Assembly: GCA_023014365.1 (NCBI GenBank)
Contig: JAEBUN010000016.1
Span: 806,001 to 870,000 of the forward strand
Source of the DNA: Lepiota brunneoincarnata
Taxonomy: Eukaryota; Basidiomycota; Agaricomycetes; Agaricales; Agaricaceae
Direction of reading: 5' to 3'
DNA length: 64,000 bases
The notes under the pieces are model-generated. The model was given only the letters and a program-made list of their open reading frames with translations, searched no databases and was not told where the DNA came from. The position numbers and the translations under genes were made by a program. Of the stretch, positions 20,385 to 30,806 are shown in pieces (positions within the stretch are counted from its first letter, which is position 1; each line of letters begins with the position of its first letter).

Positions 20385-21157
20385 ATAAATTGGAACACTC
20401 TCCAATTTCAGAATACAACCAACAACTCTGGTCTGATTACACCCACCACATACAAAAAACTAAGGCTCTTGCTGCTGCATACAATACACAATGGGCCTGG
20501 GCAGAATCACTCAAGCAACTTCTCCACTCAAGATCAAGCCTCATGTCTGAGGTGTCAAAGAACTTACCCAAACAAAATGAGGTACATACCTTGCAGCCCT
20601 CCACCACAACCATCGCCCCCACTGCCACAACAATCTCTACCACTATCACCACCACCACTCCCAATAAGAGAAAGAAGCCCACCAATCTCAGAAACCCTTT
20701 CAGACATATCACCCCCACCAGAAACACCACCCACCCTGTCACCAATAACATTGTCCTGATTTGGAACTCCACCAATCCCATTCACACACAAACTGACCCC
20801 CAAACCACCAACAGATCAGTCTGCATCCAATGCAGACACACAGGACACTGGGCCATGGACTGCCCACAATTTGCTTGCCTTGGATGCAAGCAATATGCCC
20901 CAGGACATTATTCCTACAATTGCCTCAAGTATCAATGCCCCCACTGCATGGTTTTCCAACCTTGCCATAAACAGACCAAATGCCCAGCTCAGAAGACCCA
21001 ATACACCCCCTATGCCAGAAATCCATCAATCCATTCCTCAATGACCCCCACAACTCACAATAGATACATCGACCTCACCAATGAGGATTATTATGAGGAA
21101 TGCTATGATGAGATCGCCAAGTCCAACATCACAGGAGAACCATATGGCTCCTTCTGA
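20381..21157 (+). CDS. Element A ORF3: zinc-knuckle protein downstream of pol
   Basis: 258-residue open frame (MNKLEHSPISEYNQQL) ending at TGA 21155-21157. A central Thr/Pro-rich region is followed by a cysteine module: CIQCRHTGHWAMDC (CX2CX4HX4C), then CLGCKQYAPGHYSYNC, then CPHC. Element B has CFKCHQIGHWAHSC and CNCSAPGHYMWTC at the same place. Such knuckles bind single-stranded nucleic acid. Standard Ty3/gypsy elements have no gene between integrase and the 3' LTR, so this is an accessory gene of unknown role. It may have been translated together with the flanking Pro-rich frames. Confidence 0.7.
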   Translation: MNKLEHSPISEYNQQLWSDYTHHIQKTKALAAAYNTQWAWAESLKQLLHSRSSLMSEVSKNLPKQNEVHTLQPSTTTIAPTATTISTTITTTTPNKRKKPTNLRNPFRHITPTRNTTHPVTNNIVLIWNSTNPIHTQTDPQTTNRSVCIQCRHTGHWAMDCPQFACLGCKQYAPGHYSYNCLKYQCPHCMVFQPCHKQTKCPAQKTQYTPYARNPSIHSSMTPTTHNRYIDLTNEDYYEECYDEIAKSNITGEPYGSF

Positions 21158-21401
21158 AGAAACCCAGAATACCTTGACAGAAGAAAGAATAGAAAGCCCC
21201 CACTTCAGACAACTCCTATACAACATCTTCTACCCAGAACAACCTCCATCCCCAGGAACAGCCACAATACTCAATTTCCACAAAACCCCCACTCCCACCT
21301 TTTCTCCCATCATTCCCCCACATCCTGACTCTACTGACCATCCTCAAATTGACTATTACAAACCCAACTACCTAGCCAAATACCTGGAAGAAGGAGATTA
21401 A
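21081..21401 (+). pseudogene. Element A terminal open frame before the 3' LTR
   Basis: 106-codon frame overlapping the end of ORF3 in another phase (SPTSQENHMAPSEETQNTL ... DYYKPNYLAKYLEEGD). It is acidic and Pro-rich and stops 39 bp before the LTR. It could be the shifted C-terminus of ORF3. The purine tract GGAAGAAGGAGA lies at its end. Confidence 0.4.
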
Positions 21402-21594
21402 CAAGTTGTGATGGAAAACAACTCTAGAAATGGATCTAATGTTATCAGAAATTCCATCAGAAGGACAGTTATATTTAGTACAAATTCCCATGTCACTATG
21501 AAACAATCAGTAGTGTACATCAGAAGGACTATTCTTAGTTATGACTCATTTTCCTTATCTATGACTCATAGTTACCTGGGTCTGGTCTATTATA

Positions 21595-23200
21595 CAGTGA
21601 CCCACAAAACCGTTCCAATGTTTTGTACTTTTGACTTAAAGTAGTAATAGCTCAGTAAATAAAATAGCCATATTTGTGAATATATTTATAAACATAGCCA
21701 AATATGTCATATCTGACTCTGCAAAGTTGCGTCATGTAATACTTCCAAATTAGGCAATTATGAATTTTGTAATCATTTTAAGTCATTGGAACGGTTTTGT
21801 CAATGACATATTATACTAGGCTATCCTATTATTTCTAGTACTTAGAGTAGCCCCCCCTGGCTTTGAGTACAGCTGCTACTCTTCTAGGCATACTTTCAAT
21901 TAACTTCTGACACTCAGAAGCTGGAATAGCATCCCACTCCTTTTCTACCCTCTGCCACAACTCCTCCATACCCTTGGGAGGAGATTCATACTCTCCCAAC
22001 TTTCTCTTCACATATTCCCATAAGTGTTCAATGGGATTGAGGTCAGGTGACTGTGCTGGCCAGGGTAGGAGCCTAAAATGATTTTTTTGAAACCATTCTT
22101 TGGCCAGTGTACTCTTGTGTTTGGGGTCATTATCTTGCTGAAAGATAATATCTCGGGGTTTAAGCTTGTACCACTGGAGACTCTTCTTCAAATCTTCCTC
22201 CAAAATTTGCACAAACAACTCTGCATCCATCCTTCCATCAATCCTCACTGCATAGCCTGGGCCATCCCACAGCATACAGCCCCAAACCATCACTGATCCT
22301 CCTCCATACTTCAGAGTTCCCTTGACCAATCTTTCACTAAGCCCCTCTCCCTTCTTTTTCCATCCCCACTTCCTCCCATCTGACCCCAAACGATTAATTT
22401 TGGTCTCATCAGACCATACAACCAGCTTCCAGTCCTCCATAGTCCAATGCTGGTGTGTCAGAGCAAAATCCAGCCTAGCCCTCCTATGCTTGTCAGAGAG
22501 TAAAGGCTTTTTTTGCTTGACTACAGCCTTCATTCCTGCCTGTTTGAGATGCCTTGCTACAGTCTGTGAAGAGACTGATGTCCCAATGATGGGAGCAAGA
22601 GATTTGGCTATATCTACAGCAGTTTCAGCCTTGCCAGCAGAGATAAGATGGATAGCATGCCGAATATTAGTGGTAGAGAGTTTTGAAGGACATCCTCCAA
22701 GTGATTTAGTAAGGCTGGAACAATTTTTAGAGGCTAGCCTGGATATGGTACTGCGCCTAACACCAGTAATTGCCTCAATTTTAGTATAGGAATGATGAGA
22801 ATTTAGCAAAGAGAGGATGGTTTGCTTTAGAGTAGAAGATAATGGCTTCATGGTAGGTAGGGGGGTTGAGAATGATGGGACATGGCTGTCAGCACATCTA
22901 TTTATATGTCAAAGACACGTGGTCACATGATCTTGTTGATTCACAATCAACGGAGTCATGTGATTGCTTGGATTAGTATTAAAAATTACTATTGACAAAA
23001 CCATTCCAATGACTTAAAATGATTACAAAATTCATAATTGCCTCATTTAGAAGTATTACATAACGCGACTTTGCAGGGTCAGATATGACATATTTGGCTA
23101 TGTTTATAAATATATTCACAAATTTAGCTATTTTATTTACTGAGATATTACTACTTTAAGTCAAAAGTACAAAACATTGGAACGGTTTTGTGGGTCACTG
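21595..23200 (-). mobile_element. Tc1/mariner element M1
   Basis: 1,606-bp transposon with ends CAGTGACCC...GGGTCACTG, flanked by TA (21593-21594, 23201-23202). The uninterrupted 5' LTR of A reads TCTATTATAGTAGG at this place, which gives a perfect empty site. The TIRs are about 210 bp (21595-21804, 22991-23200). Each carries CAAAACCGTTCCAATG at the outer end (21605-21620) and its inverse at the inner end (21784-21799). The single gene is open. Confidence 0.95.
21835..22851 (-). CDS. Tc1-type DD34E transposase (M1)
   Basis: Intact 338-residue protein. The N-terminal DNA-binding region (1-115) has two helix-turn-helix-like segments (TKIEAITGVRRSTISRLASK; SSQTVARHLKQAGMKA). The catalytic triad is D148 in VVWSDETK, D240 in IIFQQDNDPKHKS and E275 in DLNPIEHLWEYVKR, with 34 residues between D240 and E275. 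It cuts out and reinserts the element at TA. There are no stops, and the length matches functional family members. N153 differs from D in M2. Confidence 0.95.
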   Translation of the reverse strand: MKPLSSTLKQTILSLLNSHHSYTKIEAITGVRRSTISRLASKNCSSLTKSLGGCPSKLSTTNIRHAIHLISAGKAETAVDIAKSLAPIIGTSVSSQTVARHLKQAGMKAVVKQKKPLLSDKHRRARLDFALTHQHWTMEDWKLVVWSDETKINRLGSDGRKWGWKKKGEGLSERLVKGTLKYGGGSVMVWGCMLWDGPGYAVRIDGRMDAELFVQILEEDLKKSLQWYKLKPRDIIFQQDNDPKHKSTLAKEWFQKNHFRLLPWPAQSPDLNPIEHLWEYVKRKLGEYESPPKGMEELWQRVEKEWDAIPASECQKLIESMPRRVAAVLKARGGYSKY

Positions 23201-23437
23201 TAGTAGGAGTATAGCCACACTTAGAAGTATATAAGGATACAGTATATTCCTATGTATCCTTATCTTAGTGTTATACAGTTCTTGCCTCCTATAACTCTTT
23301 TCCTCTAAACTGGCTGGACTATAGTGCTCCATTGTCTCCAAGTCACACTTAGTAGGACAGGACCAAGTCTGTATAGACATCCTGTGTTGAACTCCATGCT
23401 ACTCATGAGCAAACCTCTAACCTGGGTAACATGGGAG

Positions 23438-23520
23438 CTGTGATAGCGGCTGAGGGTGGGTGTGATGATGGCGGCTGAGGGCAGGTGTGATGATGGTAGT
23501 TGGGGGCAGGTGTGGTAATG
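23438..23520 (+). repeat. Short tandem repeat
   Basis: Three degenerate units of about 27-30 bp based on GGCTGAGGGCAGGTGTGATG, immediately beyond the target site of element A. Confidence 0.6.
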
Positions 23521-23821
23521 GATGCAACATTGATGCAAACACACATGACAGTGATGAGGTTGCTCTTTATTTTTCCTCACTCCATCCTAATTTTGTATGG
23601 CTAGTGCCCCAGATGACCCTGTTCTGACCTACATTTTGATGTACGAAACAGTCACAAATTTGCAGCTCTCTATCTACCCCAAAGAACTCTCTCTGGTGCC
23701 CATCTCTTTGAACAATTGCCACCTCAATCTCTTGAAACTTGAGAAAAATTATAATTTGGATATAAAGGTACAGCTCCAGTTTTTTTTTTCCAACATGTTT
23801 GCACCTCATTCATTGAATGCT

Positions 23822-24482
23822 TGTCATATCCATGCCAACTCAGAGTCTAATCACTTAAACTTTGGCTTCTCGATTCCACGTGTGCTCTACACAACAACCC
23901 TCTGCCCTCCGACTCGGCCCCGACTTTCTTCAACCGCAACCCACTGCCCCGATCACGCGACCACCTCCACATGTGCCATGGTCACCTGACCCTCGGTGTC
24001 TCTAGTTCCAGTCTCCATTTCCTGTCTGTAGTCAAGATACGTTATCGGTCTCCATACCTGTACCGGTTTCCATTCCATTCGTAATCTGTTTGTAATCCGT
24101 TTGTAACTATATTGGCCTCTGCTTTGCTCCGCACGTAATCAGTACGAGTCATAGTTCGTAAGGCCAGTAGTATATATACTGTAGGTACTTGGCTTGTACT
24201 CCTCAGTCTGATAATTGAATCGAGCAGCAGACCAGCTCCCTGTTCTCTATCCTCTCCTCTCTTCTGCCTTGCTCCGCTTCGGCCCTGACTTCCTGAAATA
24301 CGGACTAGGACAGTAGGAGGGCACAGCACATACGCTGAGGCCACAAGTCCAACCCCCCACCTGACGTACTCCGCCTCGGTCCCGAAGTCTACGTACTGAC
24401 TTCGCCCTGTCCCCCGGTTACCTTATATCAAGGTTACCACCCCGACCCTCCACCTCGGTCCCGACCTGCACCGGCTCTAACA
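23822..24482 (+). mobile_element. 661-bp solo LTR, CpG-rich
   Basis: Starts TGTCATATCC and ends CGGCTCTAACA, flanked by ATGCT at 23817-23821 and 24483-24487. It contains TATATATA near 24170 and four variants of CTCGGTCCCGAC, and retains many CpGs. It is unrelated by eye to the other LTRs here. No internal region remains, so it is a solo LTR. It splits an unrecognised open frame starting at 23597. Confidence 0.82.
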
Positions 24483-24487
24483 ATGCT

Positions 24488-25192
24488 CCACTCCATAGTC
24501 AGGGTTGGCATTCATTGACAAATAATGACAATGACGACGACTATGGGTTGTGGCCAAACAGATGCCCAAATACTGCTAATATTTTGTCTAACCCACTAGC
24601 TTGCCAAACAGGATGAGTGCTATAAGTAGATCCCTCTCCTGCTGATGACAATAAAACCTCCAGTATCATATTCCAATACTTAATATCCATGTTTACCAAT
24701 GAAAAGTGATCTTACTAAAACTGTTGCACTTTCCTAAGGCCTGAAAAACAATAATATGTATGGTATACCCTATTCCCCCCCTTTGCAGTGTTTTTACCAC
24801 TCCTCTGGACCACCATATATTACATCATTATACCCATGACATTATCTGGTGTAAATCTTGAGACTTACCATTGAAAATGACCTTACCAAAAATGTCGTTT
24901 TTTCCTACATCTTGAGAAACAATACTATCTGTAACTATTTATACACTTCACTCTTTAACGTTGTATTTTACAACCCCCAGGGTCTCACAGCGATAGCTTG
25001 CTTCTATTAAAGTGACTCCAGTCCTTTTCCACATATTATGGTATGAAAACATATGGAGAATATTAGCCAGTTGTTGCCCTGGGGGTTGAGGGGCAGTACA
25101 GAGGTGGAGAGGCTATTGTTTATGGTGTTCATTGTGTGTATGATGTGTTGTAACAACTGTTAGACAGATTTAATGGATTGGGGCCCATAATC
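24488..25192. other. Intergenic, with one diverged 67-bp direct repeat
   Basis: No gene seen. 24694-24760 and 24866-24933 are diverged direct copies. The right end (about 25120-25192) resembles the copia leader, including GGGGCCCATAATC, the candidate primer site beside an LTR. Confidence 0.5.
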
Positions 25193-25424
25193 TGTAGAAA
25201 GTATATGTCTACTTACTGTATATGCATAAGTATTATAGGTAGGAATATAAGAAAAAAGTCTGCTCACCTCAGTAGCTTGTAACATGAGTACTGAGGTGTC
25301 TACTGTCAGGGGAACTACCCTTGATAGTAGGTTACTCTATCTCAAGTGATCACCCATTAGCCTCAGCCTTGCTGGTTGCCTTGAGATGCCTGAGCATTAT
25401 CTATGTAGTTCAGGCATCCTGAGG
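25193..25424 (-). mobile_element. Copia LTR fragment, interrupted by element C
   Basis: TGTAGAAAGTATATG... with TGCTCACCTCAG and CATGAGTACTGAGG, as in the copia LTRs at 37253 and 43519. It is preceded by the same GGGGCCCATAA primer-site motif as 41845-41858. The remainder continues past element C at 33052, possibly to about 33230. No copia coding region lies beside it. Confidence 0.6.
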
Positions 25425-25776
25425 TGTTACACTGGTTAGGTGTCTGCAAGGCTCAACACGATTAACGACAAGTTAACTGTTGAGTAGTGCGAGCAAGTCT
25501 AAGGTGATGCCAAAGATCAGGAACAAATATGATGTATAACAAGACAAAGCTAAGGATTACAAGTAATACCTAGGTCTATATATACTACTGAGGTGACTGG
25601 CATGTGATAAAGGAAAGAATCACATGTGAACAGGTGAGAATCACAAGCCAAAGGAAAACTAACTATAGACAGGCGGTGGCATGTGATAAGTAAATATAAC
25701 CGGGCGCTGACTACAGGTGGTGACATGTGATAAATAATAATAGGTGGACAGATGCGTAAAAGGGAAAATGGTAACA
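25425..25776 (-). repeat. 3' LTR of element C
   Basis: 352 bp, TGTTACACTGG...GGTAACA on the + strand. The R-start motif AAGACAAAGCTA is intact here. Confidence 0.92.
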
Positions 25777-25864
25777 TTACCCCCTTCTAATCTTCAAACT
25801 CTGTTTCGAAGCTAACAAGTGGCGGGTTACAGGTGTGGGATGTGGGTCACGGAAGTAATTGTTC

Positions 25865-26953
25865 CTATTTGTAGCCATAACCATTGTAGGCATAGTCATA
25901 ATCGTTGTATTGGCTGTCGCCAATGATATTGTACATTTGTCCAAAGGTATTGGGATAGTGTTGCACCATCCTTTCGAGCATGGCATTTCATTGATTCTGG
26001 TGGTAGACAGGGCAAGTCCGCATATAATGTCCTGGCACGGAGCAGTTGCAGTGGCAACAGGTGTATCGGGGGCAGCTGTGTGCCCAGTGGCCAATCTGGT
26101 GGCACTCGAAACAGCAATTTCTTCCAACATCGTATGAACAGGTTGTCGCAGCTTGGGGTGTGATGGTGGTGGTGATACAATGTTGAGGAGGTCTTTGGGG
26201 TAGGGGGTGGATTTCCTACTGTTGACAGGCTTCCATTCATTGGGTGAATTCATCCACTGTTTGTTGTTGAGTTCGGGGTGGTGGTGCTGAGGTGGGGGGT
26301 ATGACAACAGGCGGGGTAACAGGGCTTGGAGGTTGTTCAGGTTGAACTCATTGGTGGGTAGAGTGAATGGGGACTTGTTGGGATGGTCAGTCGGTTGACG
26401 TAGGTTGAATTGGACTAGGGATTGCGGGTGCAATCCATATACCAGTTGTGGAGCTGCAATGCTCCATGAAGATTCGGTGGAAGGTGGGGTCGGCCCACAG
26501 GCAGTTGAATGTGTTTTGGTTTGCTCCTTTGACTCTTTTGACACTTTGTTCAAGGCCACGGAGGCAGAGGAGGTTTTCACAGAGTTGGAAGAAGCCATCA
26601 CGAACTTCTGTTGATACTGCTGGCGTTGGTGCGATAAGAAGTGAAAAGACGAGGGTAAAGGCACTGTCAACTTCGTTAATATAGTCACTAACAGTAGCGA
26701 CAAGCAGGGGAGTGGGGATGGCGGTTGGCGTTTCAGTGACGGGTGGAACAGGACTGGGGGGAGTGGTCTGTTGTGGTATGTGGCGTGGGGGCGGTGTGTC
26801 TTCAGTGGTGTTAAGGGCACTTTTGACGAGGAATTGATCGAGGATGCGGTTGGAGTTGGGTTGCGCAGATGAGGACCTGGTTGTTCCATCTAATGTAGGC
26901 GGGGTAGAAATAAGAGCAGATTTGGATGGGAGTGAACAGACGGAGGAAGGCAT
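25865..26953 (-). pseudogene. Element C ORF3 with zinc knuckle
   Basis: Collinear with the B copy. The frame opens at 26953 (MPSSVCSLPSKSALISTP) and runs unbroken for 188 residues to a stop at 26387. It is then recoverable to NGYGYK, stop at 25865-25867. The knuckle is CFECHQIGHWAHSC, followed by CNCSVPGHYMRTCPVY. The first 188 residues contain the helical segment SDYINEVDSAFTLVFSLLI. The alternative frame at 25777-26889 lacks the cysteines and I take it as a shadow. Confidence 0.7.
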
Positions 26954-27261
26954 TGTGCTGTTAAATGAGGCGGTGTGATTTATTTACGGTAGGGGTGGTG
27001 GCAAGAACAATGTGGTTTCTTTGTGGCTTTAAGAGAACGAATAACAGGCATGTTTTCATCATTTCAGTCAAGTCCTTTGAGTCATTTGTACTCCATTAGG
27101 AAAGCTACTGCATCTCCCTTGTCATGCATTTTGGGGATAATTTTCCCATCCAGGGTTTTGGGTCTGATTTCATCTGGTACTGATTTAAAGTGGGACTCAG
27201 GTTCCCAGGTATTTTTGGATTCGGGCCATCCGAGCCATTTGATTAGGTATTCAAGGCGGTT

Positions 27262-28344
27262 TCATCGTCTTCGGTGGTTTAGTATCGCTTTGATTTCATA
27301 TACTTCTTCACCTTCAACAGTTAAGGGTGGGGGTCGGACATAGTTGGGTCCATATGTTTCGGTTTTAGTGTATGGCATAAGGAGTTGGGTGTGGAATACG
27401 GGGTGGATCTTCCAATGTTTGGGGAGTTCAAGTCGATATAAAACAGGGGATAAAATGTTGAGGATATGGAATGGTCCAAGACATTTGGGGGCCATTTTAT
27501 GCATGACATATGGGGTATTTAAATTCCGGGCATCAAGCCAAACCATTTGATTTTCATGGAACAGGGTGAACTTTGATTGACGTCGGTTTTCCATGTGTTT
27601 CATGGTGGTCTTGTGTGCGGTTTTAGCATTTTGGCGGTATTGATCAATTAGTTCCATGCAGTTGTTGACCATGGGGGATTTGGTTTCAAGGAGGATGGTG
27701 GGAAGTGCTTTTAGTTGTATTCCCATAATGATTTCGAATGGTGTTTGTTTTCATAAGGCGTGCGGTCGGCTATTGTATGCGAATTTGAGGAGCGGTAGGG
27801 CTTGTGACCAATTTTCAGGGTGATGCAAGCAGAAAATGGAAAGATATGCTTGGGTTTCCTGGTGAGAATGTTCAGTTGCTCCATCTGCTTTGGGGTGATA
27901 GGCCGTGGTCATTGCAGGGGTTATTTTGAGTCATTCTAACAGTTTCTGGAATGAATGTGCTGTGAAGCGTGGGTCATGGTCGGATACAATATGTTCGGGT
28001 AGGCCATAGCGTGTATAGACCTTATTTAGAATAATGTCAGCAATATCATTGGCGGTCGCAGTTTTGTTGGTAGCAGTGAGAATTACCCCCTTCAAGAGTC
28101 CATGGTCCACAATGGATAGAATTGAGTCAAAACCTGCGGAGGGAGGGAGGTCAGTGATAAGATCCATCACAATTTGAGCGAATAGGTGGTTCAATTTGGG
28201 TGCAGGGATAGGGGTAAAGGCAGGCTTGGCAGGGTGTTGGTTAATTTTAAACTGTTGACAGTCGGTGCATCCTTTGACATAATCATGTGTGAAACTGGCC
28301 ATACCAGGCCAGTAGAAATCATGCTCCAATGCATGAAGGGTCAC
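27262..28344 (-). pseudogene. pol: Element C integrase and start of chromodomain
   Basis: ALEHDFYWPGMASFTHDYVK and GCTDCQQFK form the zinc part. The core D is in MDLITDLPPSAGFDSI, and the second D in HIVSDHDPRFTAHSF (R to H change). A stop falls at 27931. The C-terminal stretch 27726-27262 has KHWKIHPVFHTQLLMPYTKT and VYEIKAILNHRR, entering the chromodomain, which continues past a stop to about 27080 ([18 protein letters not shown]). Confidence 0.84.
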
Positions 28345-28672
28345 ATCAATACCAGGGTGTCCTGTGGTAGGGGAATTATGATACTTCCATATGATATGTC
28401 AGCGGAGTTCAAGGTCTTCCAGTGGAACGGTTCTAGTGTCATAGGTAACAATTAGACCTTTCGGGGTTTGAGTTACAGAGTATCGGGAATCCATTGGAAC
28501 GTATGGGGCAGTCATGAGGGCAGTGATCTGTTCGGTAGTATGTGAGTCGTAATTATTATGATGAAGTATATTGTCACGGGTTTCTTGGCCAACGGTATTG
28601 CCTGAATCTATATTCAGGCAATACCATTATGGATTTGTTGTCTTCATCCTCATCAGGGATATGATCGGGACA

Positions 28673-29885
28673 TCAGGAGAGGGCATTGGCGGTGGGTATT
28701 TTTGTACCGGGTAATTGCTCAATTTGGAGATTGAAGTGGGAGAGGAATTGATGCCAGCGGGCCTGGCATCGGTTTATATCCTGTAGTTTCTTCCAGTAAG
28801 TAAGATTCTGGTGATTGGTACAAACTTTAACAGGGAAGGGTCCTCCTTCCAGATAATGACGCCATTCACCAAGGGCGTGAATTATGGCGAGCAATTCACA
28901 GTCATGAATATCATAGTTTTGTTTGGCGGGCATAAGGGTTTTCGATAGGAAAGCCATGGGGTGGCATTGATTATTAATGTCGGTTTGATAAAGTATGGCT
29001 CCAGTAGCATATTTCTAAGCATTGCATTCAATTTCGAATGGTTTTGATTGGTCAGACATCGTAAGGACAGGTTGCTTCGAGAATTGAAGTTTCAATGCAT
29101 CAAACAAGTTGCAGCATTCATCAGTCCATTCAAACAGTCACTTGGTCGACATGGGGGTGTTGAGAGGTCGGGCGATAGCAGAATAGCCATGGATAAACTT
29201 CTGGTAGAAGTTACAGAATCCTATAAATTTGCGGACATCTTTGGTACATTTTGGGACAGGCCATTGGGCAATTCCGGCTAGTTTGACGGGGTCCATCTTG
29301 ATTTTATCAGGTGTGATAATCATGCCGAGGTATTCCATATGATCGTGGTAGAATTTGCACTTCTCATTCTTGAGATAGATGTTGTTCAGGGCCAAATACT
29401 TGAGAACTTCTTCCATAATGCAGTCATGTTCTTCTTGGTCGTGAGCGAAGATGAGTATATCGTCCATGTAAACAACGATTCCTCCTTTGTGGATTGGGGA
29501 CGCTAAGATGTCATCCATAAATGCCTGGAAGGTTGTGGGGGAGTTGCACATTCCGAAGAACATGATGGTCAGTTTGAATAGTCCAAGCAGGGTGTTGAAT
29601 GCACCTTTCCATTCATCTCCTTTCTTGATTGGAGAATATACGGGCTCCTTTGAGCTTATCCATAATCTTGGTAACCATCAGGATTCGATATGTGTTCTTG
29701 ACCATATGCTTATTGACATAGCGGTAGTCTTGACAAGGGCGGAGTGAGCCATCTTTCTTGTCGACAAAGAAGAATGGGGAAGCCATCGGGGATTTCAATG
29801 GGCAGATATAACCTTTATGAAGGTTATCGGAAATGAACTCTTTCAAAGAGTTGTCTTGGTTCAGAGAAAGCTTGTAAGCTTTCAT
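28673..29885 (-). pseudogene. pol: Element C reverse transcriptase and RNase H
   Basis: 29885-29613 has SPMASPFFFVDKKDGSLRPC. There is then a deletion of roughly 37 nt relative to B near 29628. 29563-29138 has MFFGMCNSPTTFQ and YMDD in GGIVVYMDDILIFAHD. RNase H follows at about 29060-28673 (FLSKTLMPAKQNYDIHDCEL, TNHQNLTYW). The deletion destroys the fingers/palm join, so the protein cannot be functional. Confidence 0.86.
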
Positions 29886-30071
29886 TGCGACAGGTTTGAA
29901 TTTGGGCTTTAATTCAATAGCGTGGTCATAGGATTGTTGGGGAGGGAATCATTTGGCAGCCTTCTTGCTAAAACAACTCAACCATTGGTGGAATTGACGT
30001 GGAACTTTAACAGCAGGGTCATCAATCTTGTTGTCTCTGTGTTTAATTGCAAGTTCTGTAGCCTGGCTAGT

Positions 30072-30806
30072 TCAGTTGATCTCAAGCTTGATGTGAGCAA
30101 GTTTGGCAGGCATACTAATGATCTGACACATCTTGGACTCTAGAGAGAACCCTTCATAGTCCTCATCAAGGAGAGGTTCATAGATTGGTTTGTGTGGGAT
30201 GTAAGAAAACTTTCCTTCAGGGTTGAATGCGTTTAATCGGTCCATGGTGAGGGTAGCAATATCGATTGGATGGTTGTTGTATGTTAAGTATTCAGGGTGG
30301 TGGTTGCACTTCTTCTCTTTTCTCCATTGGAACGTATGGCGTTTCCAGTCGATCTTTGGGTTGACTTCATTAAGCCACAGGAAACCAAGAACCATGGGTT
30401 TTGATCTGGTTGCTGCGATGTAGGCGGTGATGGGAATTAATCGACCATCAATTATTGTGTGGAAAGTAGAATAATGGGTAATTATTCCATTCAAGTTGTT
30501 CGATCCATCAAAGTTACGCATGTTGATTGCTCAGGGAAGTGCTTGCTTCCATAAATGGTGTTCGGTGATGAAGTTGTCTGATATGAAATTTCCTTGAGCT
30601 CCAGAGTCAAGGAGGGCAATAAGCGGGATGTCTTTCTGTTCTCTCAGGCTCTGCACCTTTAAAGGAAGATATATGGATTTATTGTTTGAGGTAGATGCAA
30701 GAGTTACAACATTACAAGAGAGAGGGGAACTGGGAGGGGCTGGCATCGAACAGAACCTCCAAATCAAAAATTTGCAAACGGTTGCATGGTTGGGTCTTTG
30801 GACCAA
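30072..30806 (-). pseudogene. pol: Element C aspartic protease region
   Basis: KFLIWRFCSMPAPP enters in the -1 frame from the gag stop at AAATTTTTGA (30773-30764). IALLDSGAQGNFISDNFI has the catalytic DSG. A stop at 30531 separates the second part, which has LGFLWLNEVNPKIDW. Confidence 0.8.

Larger units (their letters stand above)
3218..23431 (+). mobile_element. Element A: nested Ty3/gypsy chromovirus, about 20.2 kb with insertions
   Basis: LTR retrotransposon on the + strand. Its 384-bp LTRs (3218-3601; 21440-23431 including a nested mariner) start TGTTATC and end GGGTAACA. The 5-bp repeat TGGGA flanks the pair at 3213-3217 and 23432-23436, which proves that they are the two ends of one insertion. 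Removing nested insertions leaves a normal-sized element: gag, protease, reverse transcriptase, RNase H, integrase, chromodomain, then an extra zinc-knuckle ORF region. Four insertions interrupt it: element B at 4044, solo LTRs at 15101 and 16730, and mariner M1 at 21595. Stops and frame changes show that it is inactive. Confidence 0.92.
21440..23431 (+). repeat. 3' LTR of element A, split by mariner M1
   Basis: The LTR halves are 21440-21594 and 23203-23431 (155 + 229 = 384 bp), exactly the length of the 5' LTR. It is followed by TSD TGGGA (23432-23436). Confidence 0.93.

Noticed and set aside
22078..22789. Frames on the + strand opposite the mariner transposases (also 42394-42979)
   Set aside because: They are shadows of the conserved transposase on the other strand.
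23438..23520. CRISPR-like array
   Set aside because: The units are degenerate tandem copies without spacers, and the genome is eukaryotic.
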